From Panagrolaimus kolymaensis (lineage: Eukaryota; Nematoda; Chromadorea; Rhabditida; Panagrolaimidae): a stretch of DNA of 64,000 nucleotides. Below are positions 35,513 through 47,824 of this stretch, one piece after another (position 1 is the stretch's first letter; each line of letters begins with the position of its first letter). The notes under the pieces are model-generated. The model saw only the letters and a program-made list of their open reading frames with translations, did no database searches and was not told the DNA's origin. Where the stretch lies: the NCBI GenBank assembly GCA_028622995.1, contig JAJQJQ010000039.1:1364001-1428000 (forward strand). The letters run 5' to 3'. The translations under genes and the position numbers were made by a program.

Positions 35513-36179
35513 AACACTTGTTATTTTTAACTTTATTTATGTTACGTTGTTTGATTAAATGATAATAAAAAATTGACCCACAAACCATGATTTTTTTACG
35601 ATTTTTTATGATTAATCAAATTTTCTACTGTGTAAGAAATTCCTCTAACTTTTTTTGGTTCGTTCGTTTGTTGCACAATATCAAATTAAAAAGCATTAAT
35701 TCATTTATTTATCATTAAAAACATGATATTCGATAAAAGAAAAAGACATTACAAAATAAAAAATTTCTTTGATTATATGTATGTAAGTATGAAGCATAAA
35801 AAAAATTGTTTGTTTAGGCAGCATTGGGTTATTTTTTTTTCGTTGGTTGAATTTTGGAAGATGATAAAGAAAAGAAAGATACTAAATAAAGAAGAAGATA
35901 AAAAAGATATTTTTGTTAGTTAATTATTGATTTTTGTTTAAAAAGGATATGTGTAATCATTTAAAAAAACCAGAGCTCATTAAAGTATTCGAAAAAAATA
36001 GATTCAAATGAAGCAGTAACATATAAAACTATCACCATTTGAATTTTTTATGTGGTAGATTTAAAAAAGAAAGAAAGAAGAGTAAATGCGAAGAAGATTA
36101 GAGGAAGAAGAAAGATTATTTATTCTCCAACGTTTTTTTTAAAGGGAGAATGGATGGATGAAATTTTTGTGGGTTTTTT
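35513..36179. other. Convergent 3' spacer
   Basis: AT-rich DNA between the ends of PRORP (+) and the small heat-shock protein gene (-). No gene seen. Confidence 0.5.
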
Positions 36180-39100
36180 TTATTCAAAAGTTTTACGAAG
36201 AATTCGAACGGATCGAACTGATTCAGCACGAGATTCAGAACGATTTTGTTGTTGTTCTTCAGCGCCGGCGCCAGTTCGACGATTTAATAAAATTCCATTA
36301 TTGGATGCGGGAGAATCTACACGATAATCATTACGAGAATCATTTCGATAATCTCGATCTCGATCAGCTTCCCGTCCAGCACGAGATTCGCTTCGCCATG
36401 TATCAAGTGGTTCTCGAACGCCAACAACGGATGAACTTCGAGGTTGATAAACTCCATTGCGAGATTCAGAACGATATTCTTCTCGACGACTTTCATGTCG
36501 ATATCCATTTCGATCTTGAACTTTTGAAGATACTTCATTTCGATGATATCCATTGGTGTTTGCTGGATTAATCACCGATGTGAGTGGTGGAGGAGGAGGA
36601 GGAGCTGGTGAACTCAATTTAGGTGTGTATGGTCGATCATTAACATTTGAGGTGGCGTTAGTCGCAAAGCGATCATTGTAATTGGATTGACGTGATTCAT
36701 TTCGATAATAATCATTTCGAGATTGATGGCCTAAAAATTACATATAAGTATTTGGAATATTTTATGCCTTTGATTTTTTTGTTGGTTTGAATATTTTTGT
36801 TTTAAATTTTTTTTGGAGTCCTTGGAAATAAAAAAATAGCAAAACAAAAAACCCTTCCTTCGTTTTTCAAGAGTTCCACAACGTTTTGACGTTAATCCTT
36901 TTCCCAAATATTTGTTTCGCCTGTTTTTTTTGCAAAAATAAAAATAAATGTGTTAAAAATTTGTCGACATTTATTTGAGCTTTCGAACAATGCTTTGATT
37001 GAATTTTTTTTTCTTAAATTTTTATGAATGTGGGTTATGCAAATACAAAACTAACCACTTTCATGCAAAGATCCACGACCCGAATCATGACGTTCTCGAT
37101 CTCGAGGTGAATGGCTGCTTGAACGAGATTGAGCTCGTTTGGATGAACCTTCAATGGGAATCATTCGTTCTCGTCCATCAATAGCTTGATAGCGTTTTGG
37201 TGCTTCAACGGTTAATCGACCCTATAAATTTGAGAAGTTTACGATTGATTTTTGAAACAAGAGGACTTACACTTCCATCAATGGAACTTGAAATTTCTTG
37301 AGGATTAACATCATTTGGAAGTTGATATTTTCGAATGAAATACATTTTAGTGAAATTGTCTTGATCCTTAACATCTTCATGGCGACCTTCAATGAGGAGG
37401 GTATCATCAAGGGTTTTTACCTAAAATCATAAGGAGTATTATTTGTTTCAGATACTCGAATGAAAAGTTACGCCTCTATTTTTGTTTAAGATGTTTCAAA
37501 ACCAAAACTTGCATTTTCGCCCAAATATTCTATTAACCCTTTATTGAAAGCTAGCTTACTTGTAATTCTTCAGGTTTAAATTGATATGCATCAATATCCA
37601 CGGCAAATCGTTGACGATCATTTACGATATTAGCTTTAACATCGATGCCTTCTTTAAAAATGGGTTCAGCCCAACGTGGATATAAATCACGCCAAAATGG
37701 ATCATTTCTCCAATTTCGATCAATTCGATCCAAATGATTTGAAAACTGTAAAGATAAAGGTTTAGTTAAATCTGAATCATCTATAGTTATTATTTGATCA
37801 TTATTTAATAATGGTGGAGATGGGGAAGGTGGAAGTAAAGCTTTTTGTTGGTGTTGTTCTTGTCTTTGAGCGTTATTGTTATTGGCGTTATTGTAAAATG
37901 GGATGGATTGTTGAAAGTTTTGAGGTTGATAGTTATCATTGAATTCATCCGAATCAGGAATGCGTTGTTCATGTTCGTATTCACGAACTTGTCGAAATTT
38001 TTCTTGACGAATTATTGGCATTGTTGAAGAGGAGAGGTAGTAAGTAGCTGGCGATGGAATCAAAAAAAGTTCTCGATTGTGGTGAAGATGTGAAGTAAAA
38101 GCAACCGATGAAACTTTTTATAAATAACAAATAAAAAGTTTCAAAAGTTATTGTGTTAGTCAACCAACAACTCCTTTGAACTTTTGGTAGTAAATTTTAT
38201 GGGTGGCGCCAAAATTCCTCAAAGTTAATATTCTTCTTTTTTCTCGCCTCACTCTATCTTCTCCACTAAAAATAAAAATCAGAATACGAAGAACAACAAA
38301 AAAGAAGGCGGCGATAACATACAATAAAAAAAAGATTATTTGTTTACACTGTTTTTTTTGTTCGTTCTGCTGCTTTCATAAAAAGCGTTAAAACTCAAGA
38401 ACAAAAAATTTTTTCAACGTGTAAGCAGCTCTTTTTCCTGCTTCCAAATTCGACGCTATAAAGGGATATTTCCGTGAGTGAAACAACTTATATTTGACAT
38501 TCAACCGCCTGAACAAACATGGACACGTAATAAATAAAAAAAAACATGGGAGATAGAAAGAGAGAAAAAGAAAGGAATATTCCGGGTGTTTTTTTTAACT
38601 TTTACCAAAAAATGAAAAAATAAGTCTCATTGTTCCAAGAAAAAAAATATGTACTACTTGCTTCCGTCATCACCTCCAATAACAAACCATGATCCTCGAT
38701 GCCAGTGATGCTGTTTTTTTTTAACAAAAAAAAGTTCAACAAATTTTTTTTTCGTGTTTTTGATGGATGACTCAGTTACAACAAGTTTTTTTTGCTTGTT
38801 TTCTTTTCTATTGTTCGAATAAGTAACAACAACAAAAGCTTGACACCTTTTTTTAATAGAAAACTTTAAAAAGTAACAAAGAAAAAGTGACTCACTTTTG
38901 GCATAACTGCGTCCATAGATGGATAGTGAGAAGGCCAATCGTTCATCCAATGATCAGTATCTTTCCAAAACTGAAAATTAAGGGTTTTTATTAACAAATT
39001 GAATTTTTTTTAAGATGGAAGTTTTAGGTGACTCTCTAACTTCGATGGCGAAAAAAAGGGGTTGCAAAGCGAAGAGCATCGTTAAAATAAGCGTGAATTA

Positions 39101-40911
39101 AATATTTTTAAGCATAATTATTTTAGATGCTGCAGCAAATAAATTTTTAATTTGTCTGTTGTGGAAATAAAAAATATCGCCAATTTTGTTCGTAATTTTA
39201 CTAAAACTTAATTAAATATGAACTTAGGAATAACTCACTTTAAACTTTTCATCAAATTCTTTTTCTAAATCGCTTCTATTTTTACTCATCTTTTTTTTTT
39301 GTCTTTTTTCTATCTCAACAAAAAAATTACTACTCAAATGGTTTCTCACCGCTTTCTAAACTCAACAACAACAAAAAAACTAAACTATCGATTTCAAAAT
39401 TTTTTTGTACTATGGTGAAAAAAAAGAAAAAATTGAATATTTATCAATTTTTTTTGTCGATGCATTGATTTTAATAATCCAAAAAAGAAAAGAAAATGCA
39501 ATGGGCCAGGCTATTGTGAAACTTTTAACAACAATGGACCGAGAGGGAAAAACATTTGAAAAACGTAAAAATAAAAATAAAATGGAATTCAAGTTTTTGT
39601 GATGAGAAAGGGAACATTGTGCTTTGCTTGGAATAAATAAAAGTTATGGAAAAAAGATTAAAATAGGATATAAATGGAACAAGTTTAGAGGGAAAGGTTG
39701 AGGGCAGAGGATGTTGATGACGAACTTTATGGGAAAAGTTGACTCTGATTTGGGGTTAAATTGGATTTTAAATTTTAAAGGGTTAATTTTGAAATTATTT
39801 TTTGCAAGCTTTAAATTGTGTTTAAGAATTTTGGTATGGTAAAGAAAATTTTAAAACGCCACCTAATCGCTTCAAAGAATAAAAAACGAAAAAGCCTTCT
39901 AATAAAACTCAAACTATCACTTTTATGCGAGCTTCAATGTTATTTATATTTTGATCTATGATGCATGCTTCTCATATTACCCATTAAACATGATTTGAAC
40001 TTTTACTTTTTTCCCCAAAAATTTACTCAAAGGCTTAAAGTAGAGCCCTTCTTCCATTTGTTTCCGTAAAATGCTATTATTACCACCATCATCGTTTAGT
40101 TTAAAAAAAAGGTACTTGGAAGTTTTTCTTATTTACTAAAAAGATGAGTTCTTCATTTGGTTCACAAAAATAAGTGGAGCGAGTTTCATGAAAATGAGTA
40201 AAAAAAATAAAGAAAGAAAAGGATTCCAAAAAAATAAGCGTTCGTTCGCTACAATTTTTTTTTATTAGTTTTACGTGATGTGATGGAGCTGCGCATTTTT
40301 GAGGTAATAATAATCTAACCTCAAAATATAGTTATTGACTCTTTCAAACGTCGCTTCTTTTTTGACGTACTAAAATTTTTATGCGAAAAAAATGGATAAT
40401 TTCACAGTGAATTATTATTTTACAAAAAATGAGTGTTTTTACGTTTAAAAAATGGAAAAGGAGAGAAGAGAAGAGAGTCATTCAATAACAATAATGAATG
40501 CGCATGCGTAAAACTAATCCACCTACTTAAAAGGAATATGAAAGAGGGAGGCTCTGGTGGAATTTTAAGTTTCTTTAGAAAAGTTGAAGAAATTGTTGTT
40601 TCCGGAATAATTTTAAAAAAAAATTAAAGGAGCAACATTAGCCCATTTTTGGTCCCCAAACTTTTGTAACAGAAGCACAAGTTTATTATTTTTAGTTATC
40701 GTTAAAGCAGGCGATATTTTTAAAAGCTTCATTCATCTTTTTTAAATCAATTTTCTTCCTCAAATGAAAAACTTACTCGATCGATCATTTCTTTGGGAGA
40801 AGGCCACGATGTTGGCCAGTCCATCCATGGACGAGAGATTCTATCATTCCAAATTGGGTCTCTTCGAAGAGCCCAATCATCATCTTGAAAACGACTGGAT
40901 ACAAGAGCCAT
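36180..40911 (-). CDS. hsp-43: Large small-heat-shock protein (HSP-43-like), multi-start
   Basis: Core exons 37560-38047, 37271-37420, 37056-37221 and 36180-36730 are phase-consistent. They encode a linker, an alpha-crystallin domain (RNDPFWRDLYPRWAEPIFKE, FAVDIDAYQFKPEELQ, LDDTLLIEGRHED, FIRKYQLPNDVNPQEISSSI, GRLTVEAPKR, RMIPIEG) and a long Arg/Ser/Glu-rich tail (RNDYYRNES, SRREEYRSESRN, RSESRAESVR). Upstream exons 40777-40911 (MALVSSRFQDDDWALRRDP), 38896-38970 (WKDTDHWMNDWPSHYP) and 38674-38710 (HHWHRGSW) join in phase to give a 533-residue form; a second start exon lies at 39239-39289. The chaperone domain closely resembles C. elegans HSP-43, an ATP-independent holdase. The weak point is the join from 38674 to 38047 (G|GTGATG donor). 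Confidence 0.8.
38100..38125 (-). promoter_or_regulatory. Possible internal promoter of the HSP-43-like gene
   Basis: Minus-strand TTTATAAAAAG lies about 60-70 bp before the 38047 exon, and an in-frame ATG (MPIIRQEKF) follows at about 38021. An in-frame TAA upstream shows the exon is not simply longer. A short isoform could start here. Confidence 0.35.
39239..39289 (-). CDS. hsp-43: Alternative first exon of the HSP-43-like gene
   Basis: A 17-codon exon (MSKNRSDLEKEFDEKFK) with a GTGAGT donor in phase 0, compatible with the acceptor at 38970. It would replace the MALVSS exon at 40777-40911. The sequence before its ATG is A-rich and a poor acceptor, favouring a separate transcription start over an internal exon. 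Confidence 0.5.
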
Positions 40912-43900
40912 ATCTTTTATCTTTTTATTTTGCAAAAAAAGGTTGAATGTGAGTTTTATCTGCAAATTCAAAAATTTTTTTATTTTGATTCAAATTTTTT
41001 GTGTAAAAAAAAATATTATTAATCCGCAAACAATCAACAACAAAAATAATATTAAAAGAGTTCACGCATTCGGAAATAACTTTATTTATTTTTTTCTTGA
41101 ACTTTCCAGGAAAAAAATAGAAAGAAGAAACAATGTTTGGTTGGAAAATCTGAAAATCAAACAATAAAAAAAGAGGAATAAAATAAAATAAAATAAAAAA
41201 AATACAGAGAATTTTTGGGGTTTTAGTTGGGTGTTGAAAAAAAGGTATTTGTTGATGAATGAATGAGCCACCAAAAAAAATCTTAAAAGAAAAGTCGAAA
41301 ATTGTTTCAAATACACGCATATATTTTTTCTTCTTTTTTGCTTCAGATGAGGCAATTTTTGTATTTGCCTCCTTTCTTTTTTTGCTTGATGATGATGATT
41401 GTTTTTTCAACCTTGACTTTTCTTCTTTTTTTTATTCTTTGAATTCAAACCAAACACAAATACCAGGAAAAAAAGATGAATAAATACATTCAAAAACAAC
41501 GAAGCAAGAACAAAAAAAGATGGAAGACAAAAAATGTTTGGTAAACTTTGTAATAGTTTTCGAAAAGGGTAATTTTGGAATTATATATGTAAGTGAAAGT
41601 GTTTCGGGGACCAAAAAATAAAAGAATTTCGAAGAAGAAAAAAACTCATACAATAATAAAATAAATTCATTCGAGTAACAACGATTCAAACCGAATGATT
41701 TTTGACTGCCGCTTCCATGGCCACCATTTTTCACTAGCTTCTTTCTTTTTATCAAAAAGTATTTTAACCTTTCAGCTTTTATATTAAACTTTTTTTTCTG
41801 AAACTTTCATAACCTTTACATACCTCCATAGAAGAAAACGAGAAAAGGAGGGAAATAGAAAAGTCTCGATTTATTACCATCACTTAAAAGGCGGAGTTTT
41901 CTCGAACGTTAGAAAATGAAAATGAAAACACATACACCGTTAATCGGGGAAAATGCATTCAGACTTTTTTTTTTATAAATTAAAACTTTGCTCAATCATT
42001 GGGGTCAAAAAGCGGGCGATAGAACGCCGACGACACCCATAAATGGGAAAAAAGGCGTTAACCTCGACGATCACGATCGCAGCCACTGCCTCTGGGGAAA
42101 AAAGGTGGATGACTAATCATAAAAAATGGATTCAAAATGTCTAAAATTGACGTCAAATAAGAAAAAAAAGGAAGAAGGAAACAAAAACATTCATGAATTC
42201 AGTTTTTTTAATGACATCGAAAAAAAACTAATATCAATCAAACAAAAAATGCGGGAGTAAAATTACAAATGAGCATCCAAAAAAGGTTTTTTTTTAAAAA
42301 GTGATTGCATAAATTGGAATGGCGATGATTCATAAAAAGAAGTAATTAATATTTTTTACTTTTAGTTGAATGAAAAATAAACAACTAATATGGTTTCCTA
42401 AGATTGGAATGCAAAAAACTAAAAATTATTTTTATTTTGGATACAGACAGTAAAATGAATTTTAGCCTTATCATTAGTTCTTAGGAATACAGCTTTTGAC
42501 AATAGTAATAAGTTTCTGAAAATCTATTCGCAAAGAGGTCATTAGTTGTTTTTTTCAAAAGGGCAGTTAAATAATTTTTTTTACTCTTGATTTTTGTTCG
42601 AATAAAAAAACGGAATCGAACGGTTAATTTTGCACTTTATTGTTGAATCGAACAACTAACTTGGCCAATTTGGAAACCACGTGAAAATATAAAATTGTTT
42701 TAAATTTTTTTAAATTTCAATGAGGCCATTAAAAATTATTCAATTTTGTTTTGTAAGAATGTTTTCTAAAATTTAGATTAATGGGACCATTAAATGTTTT
42801 TTTTTTTAAAATAGTTCCAAAATTGCCTCAGGGCATTTACCATTATTTTGAGACTATTACAAAAAACTTTGTTGAGGTCTGAAAAATTTTTGATTTCTAT
42901 GAAACTTATTTTAGTTTAGCAAAATTACGGTGAATAATAATTGCTTTTTCTTCTTTACTATTTTGCAGCAACAACGGTGTCATTTTTTTCTTTAACTAAT
43001 TAATACATAAATAAAAGTCATAGGTCAAAAAATTTGTGTTGTTCAAAAACTTGTTTTAAAAAGTTTTTAAAACATTTAATGTATTTCCGATTAAATATTA
43101 TTTGCAATTGTTTTTTTTTTCATTTTATATCATGAATCATATATGTTTCAATGCCTCATTTTTTCCTTCTTCGAAAGTTTTTTTGTTTAAATTCATAATA
43201 GTTTTTTTTTCATGTTCAATCGAATGATGAAATTTTATTTTTATTTTAACGGTTACCACCGCCGCGCCGCCAACGCTATTTGTTTTGTTTTTTACTTGCA
43301 CAAAGTTTCTTTTTTTATTATTCTTGGAGGAATAAATTTAGAAAGTTTTGGTGTAAATAAAAAAGTTAACCCTTTTGAGAATGAGCCTCAAGTGGAACTT
43401 TTATCCTTTTCAAGTATCCGTATTAAAAAAAAGGTAAGGAAATGAAAGAAAGAAATAAATGGAAAAAGGGTAATGAATCAGCAATGTTTGACTTCATGGA
43501 AAAAACTTTTTGAATTTATTTTTTTTGCAAATTTACTTTTGCATTAAATATGTAAGGAAAGAAATTGAAAGTTCAATGAACCGAAGGGGAAAAAATACAA
43601 AAAAGTTTTTAAAAAAATAAATGGGCAAAAGTAAAGAAACTCCATGGAAAACTGATAAAGGATAAACACTTCTCGAGCTTTTGCTTGATCAGGATCTGCA
43701 AAAAGGAATTTAAAAAAATAACATTCTTATTTGAAAATTTCAAATTGTTATTTTCTTCGACAAAAAAACAATGATTTAAAACCAATCGAACATACAAGAT
43801 TATGCTGATAACAGATTGTGTTAAATAACATTTTAGATACTAAAGAAAGGTTTTTATTTATTTTTTACACTATTATCGATAAACCATTTCAAACAACATT

Positions 43901-44295
43901 TTTTCATTTATTTTATCTTATGGCCGGAAGGCATAAAATGAACACGGACGACGCTCTCAAAACGAATGTGGTGTATTGAGCAGTTTTTGAGCTTTAAAAA
44001 AACGAGAAAAGAATCAAATTCGATAAAAAAAATTTAAAAAAATTAGTCGATAAGCTTTTTTATGTGGGTCGGGTCATTCATGCATTGGCTTGCTTCAAAC
44101 AATATTTAATGATTGTTTTTATCTTTTGTTATTGAACACTCACAGGTTTTTAAACTTTGAACTTTTTCTTTCGTTAGTTAGAGTTTAAATTTTCTCATAT
44201 ATTCTTCGCGGTGCAAAATAGGGGCTTTTTTTGTTGTTGCTATCAAACTTTAGTTTTAATTCCCATTTTTTTAAAGATTATCATGTATATTTCTG
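40912..44295. other. 3.4-kb spacer without genes
   Basis: AT-rich, homopolymer-rich sequence upstream of the HSP-43-like gene and the LysM gene. Open frames on both strands are low complexity. No repeats or RNA genes recognised. Confidence 0.55.
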
Positions 44296-44778
44296 ATGGA
44301 TTTATATGGTGAACACACATTTTTGTGTGGTTATCAAAGAATACGACGTTACGGATCAACACAGGATTTAAATTCTCCTTCAACCTCGTCATCAGGATTT
44401 CGTAAACCATTTCAAATAATTCAACATCGTATTGAACCATCCGATACTTTACAATCATTGGAATTAAAATATAATAGTAATATGTATGAGATTAAACGGT
44501 TAAATCGATTATGGTCCAATGATTCATTGCACTGTAAAAGTATAATCAATATTCCCATTTATGATTCATCCAATACAACTCCCAATCAATCTGCATTACA
44601 AACTCCAACAGAAATGAAAAAATTTAATAATCCGGTGAAAAAGAAATCGGAATCAAAGAATAATTTGGAAGTTGTGGATGAAACGACAGAATCCTTAGAT
44701 GACATCTTTAAAAGAATTGATTCCAGCATGAAACAAACACAAAAATCGGTGAAAAGATTGATTAAAAGAGCGGGTTGA
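44296..44778 (+). CDS. LysM-domain protein, LYSMD1/2-like
   Basis: A single-exon 160-residue protein. The sequence RRYGSTQDL near residue 17 matches the RSYGSTxxV segment before the LysM of LYSMD1/LYSMD2. The LysM domain is about residues 46-91 (HRIEPSDTLQSLELKYNSN, IKRLNRLWSND, SIINIPIY). The tail ends DDIFKRIDSSMKQTQKSVKRLIKRAG, collinear with the DFLQRLDxxI terminal helix of vertebrate LYSMD2. There is no signal peptide, so it is an intracellular LysM protein rather than a secreted chitin binder; function in animals is poorly known. The start follows a T-rich TTTAAAG that may be a spliced-leader site. Confidence 0.85.
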   Translation: MDLYGEHTFLCGYQRIRRYGSTQDLNSPSTSSSGFRKPFQIIQHRIEPSDTLQSLELKYNSNMYEIKRLNRLWSNDSLHCKSIINIPIYDSSNTTPNQSALQTPTEMKKFNNPVKKKSESKNNLEVVDETTESLDDIFKRIDSSMKQTQKSVKRLIKRAG

Positions 44779-45488
44779 TGATGGACTCTGCAATTTTTTT
44801 GATTGAATATTCTTTAGGTGGAAAAAATACCCAAATTAAGTGCTTTCATTTTTCCTATTTAAATTACTTAGAACCAGTGTTTGTGCTGCAACCTATCTTA
44901 TTCAGTGCATTAAGTTGCAAAAGCCGAAATACTTAATGCATTTGTTCAAAGCATTATATATATTATTATAATTTATGTTTGTATATTTTTCATATCTCTA
45001 TGGTATTTTTTTTCCGTTTTTGATAAGTCTATTAATTTCTCACAAATGGCTATAGTAATGAATGATGATATAGTATTACTTAATGTTTCTATGTGTAACT
45101 AACTAAAATAAATTTATTTTTTCAAATGTGTAAAAAATAAAAACGATCGCAGAAGTAGAATTAAATTAAAATCAGTTGCAAATTTGTTATGACGGGTAAA
45201 TTCAGGAAGTATAGGGTCTTAGAAAAATATTTTGGTAAAGTTTAAGAGAAGCTTATTATTATCAGCATTTTTATGCAACTTATATGGTTGGTTGAATAAA
45301 GCCTTATAGGTTTTTCCAGATCGGAAATTTGTTCTGCATATAAAGATACAAATGAAAATCACGCCCGATCACGCCTTGATATACAAGTAGTCAAAAAACT
45401 AATGAAATGATTGAAAAAAATGTTTTTTTGATTGAAAAAAGCATTTTGGCATTAGAAGTCAAACAGCAAACCCTTTGACAAAGATATT
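44779..45488. other. Spacer, no chemoreceptor exons found
   Basis: AT-rich 3' flank of the LysM gene. I looked here for upstream membrane-spanning exons of the receptor fragment that follows and found none. Confidence 0.5.
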
Positions 45489-46000
45489 TTGCTAAGCAAA
45501 AAGCTTTTTTTCAAAGCAAAAGAGATGAAAAACAAGAGTATTCCCCAATACGAAAAAAATGAGAATTTCAGAAATCAAAAAATTCTGTCGATTTTGAAAA
45601 AACCGCTGCCCATCCCTACTTTAACACCATTTTTTCTTTTTTGTTTACCATTAACTATAATTGCATTTTGTGGATTAACCCAAATAAATTGTGGTCAATT
45701 TTGTCCAATTCTTTCAGGTAAACATTTTGTTAAAAAAAAAGAAGATAGCACTTTCACGCAATATGTTTTTAATTTCAAAATTAAAATAGGATTCTATTTT
45801 CTTTCATTTTTTCAGGAGTATTAAATTGGATTCCTGTTTGTAATACATTATCAACATTTATTTTTGTTGTACCATTTAGACGAAGAGCAATTCAAGTAAT
45901 AAGTTTTAGAACATTTTCAACATATATTACAGATGTAAATCAACAAAGTAATATTATGCCTTCATCACTCAAATATCGATTTTTATGTGTAATTTTATAA
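45489..46000 (+). pseudogene. Remnant of a nematode 7TM chemoreceptor (TM6-TM7 and tail)
   Basis: Two exons (to 45717 and 45816-46000, phase 1 junction) encode a basic loop (KILSILKKPLPIP), one hydrophobic span (LTPFFLFCLPLTIIAFCGL) and a second (VLNWIPVCNTLSTFIFVVP) directly followed by FRRRAIQVI, the layout of TM6, TM7 and the juxtamembrane basic motif of serpentine chemoreceptors. TM1-TM5 are absent and there is no good ATG for the fragment. It is most likely a 5'-truncated pseudogene; the exact receptor class is not assigned. Confidence 0.55.
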
Positions 46001-46091
46001 TTATCTTAAAAAGCTGCAATAAATTTTGGCTCTAATAATATTTTTTATTTTTTTTTTTTTTTCGTTGGTGTTACTAGTAGTGTTGTTACTT

Positions 46092-46205
46092 GCTCCGCCA
46101 GCTCCGGCTCCAGAGCGCTCCGCTCAGCTCCAGGTCGGAGCTCGGAGCGGAGCTGGAGCTACAAAATAAATTTAGCCGGAGCCCGGAGCGGAGCCGGAGC
46201 TCGAA
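46092..46205. repeat. Left subterminal GGAGC/GCTCC array
   Basis: About 20 degenerate copies of GGAGC or its complement in 110 bp, switching orientation near 46135. Part of the hAT-type element. Confidence 0.8.
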
Positions 46206-46833
46206 ATTGTTTTTTTTGGAGCTGAAAATTTTTGTAAAAAAATTTTTTTGCGCTATAATTTTATATTTTGAAAGAAGATCAGATAATTTTGGTTTACACC
46301 ACATATACAGTTTTTTTTCTTTTTAATCTTTACGTTAAAATGTTTTGTCAAAGAAAAAAGATTTTTAATTTCTAAATTTACTGAAAGCTCTTTTTTTCTA
46401 TACCGTCTAATTTCCTTTTAACTAAAAAAGAGCTTGCATCAAAAAATTTTCAACTTTATTTGTAATTATTCCAAAATTCTTATTTTTGTATTTTTAAATT
46501 TATAATCATTTTGATAATACCGTAGATATTTTTCTTGAAAATCTCTAAACTCATTTTCTCCTGCTTTTAAGTTTCATTTGAGAAAATTTGCTTCAAATAC
46601 TACTAGCAAATTTAATGACAATACAAAAATAGATCAAAAGATGATCTGTTGAAATTGGAAGTCTTTTTAAACTCAAACCAAGATACAGTTAAAGATATAG
46701 AATAATTTGTTATTCTTGTTTCTTTTTTTAATAATTCATAAAATTACGTAAAAAATAAGCAAATTAAGGTTTAAAAAGAGCCATTTACTAACAAATAAAT
46801 TTTTTGGGCTTTGAGAAAAATGTGGAAAAAAAT

Positions 46834-46944
46834 AAGTCGGAGCTCGGAGCGGAGCCGGAGCCAAGAAAAAAAATTGACTGGAGCCCGGAGCGGAGCTGGA
46901 GCCAAAGTAAAAAAATGGCCGGAGCGCGGAGCGGAGCTGGAGCC
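46834..46944. repeat. Right subterminal GGAGC array
   Basis: Three blocks of the form GGAGC-xCGGAGCGGAGC-yGGAGCC separated by A-rich spacers, forming the right end of the hAT-type element. Confidence 0.8.
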
Positions 46945-47704
46945 GAAAATTTTAGAAAGTAACAACACTGGTTACTACCGTATCTTTAATAAAAGCAGGA
47001 TCAATGACGAAGAGAATTTAGTTCTTTTATGAAAGAAAAAAATTTCATTTTATGACTCGATAAAATATCGAAAAGAAGATCCAGCTCCTAAAAGTTAATT
47101 AAAGAAATAATTAACATATCTTTTCTGTGACCATAGATTCCAAAAAAGTGGTTTAAAAAAGGGTGTTTAAAAATTTTTATATTTTTTAAGCCTGAATTAT
47201 AAAACAAAAATTCGATGATAATAAACTTCTTCCTTGTCATTAAATTCAAATTCCTTTTGTTCGATTTCAATATAATAAATCCCAAATTTTCTTATATTTT
47301 CCTTCGAAAATTCATCTCGCCTTTTAATTTCATCAATAAGTATGAGATCAAAAAAAATTATGCTCCCTTATTTGTAAAGGCTAAGGAAATAATAAGTGAG
47401 CTCAACAACTATCGAAAAAGCTTTAAGAAGGCTAACATTCAAAGAGAATGATTTCCTAGTTTGGAAATGAGAAGAAAAATCCACAATTTTAATTTTGTGA
47501 TCTCAATAAACTATTTTACAATATAAAAAGTTTTTAAATCAGATGCGTGGGTTTCAAAAACACGCAAAAAAAAAAAGTAAGTTCCTGATAAAAACAATTA
47601 CATATATTATTGTTTTTTGAAAGATATTTTTGTGATGTTTATGAAAATTAGAAAATGTTTTTTTCCTTCTTTTTCTTTTTTAATTTAATTTTATCCATCC
47701 ATAT

Positions 47705-47824
47705 TAGGGTTGTTAAATTTACCGGTAAATTCATTTTCTTAGTAAATTAACCTGATTTACCGGATTTACCAAATATAAGTTCAAAAAAAATTTTAGTCGG
47801 TAAATTTACCGAGGCGCAACCCTA
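47705..47824. mobile_element. 120-bp hAT-like MITE
   Basis: The ends TAGGGTTG (47705-47712) and CAACCCTA (47817-47824) are perfect inverted repeats flanked by identical 8-bp duplications ATCCATAT (47697-47704 and 47825-47832). The interior carries palindromic TTTACCGGTAAA-like motifs. The perfect duplication indicates a recent insertion. Confidence 0.85.

Larger units (their letters stand above)
46078..46970. mobile_element. 893-bp non-autonomous hAT-type element
   Basis: Terminal inverted repeats TAGTGTTGTTACTT (46078-46091) and its near-exact reverse complement ending at 46970 are flanked by an 8-bp target duplication, GTTACTAG (46070-46077) and GTTACTAC (46971-46978), matching at 7 of 8 positions. 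Subterminal arrays of GGAGC/GCTCC units are strikingly GC-rich against the AT-rich interior. Eight-bp duplications, a TAGTGTTG/CAGTGTTG start and subterminal repeats are characteristic of hAT elements. The 600-bp AT-rich centre has no transposase. Confidence 0.82.

Noticed and set aside
36158..36571. Plus-strand open frame across the HSP-43-like tail
   Set aside because: Antisense shadow of the Arg/Ser repeat exon.
40943..43445. Open frames on both strands between the HSP-43-like and LysM genes
   Set aside because: Low-complexity Phe/Lys-rich translations with no domains or supporting splice signals.
46090..46950. CRISPR-like or coding interpretation of the GGAGC repeats (RSGAGAK-type peptides)
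   Set aside because: Repeat units are short, overlapping and inverted, lie within transposon ends, and the genome is eukaryotic.
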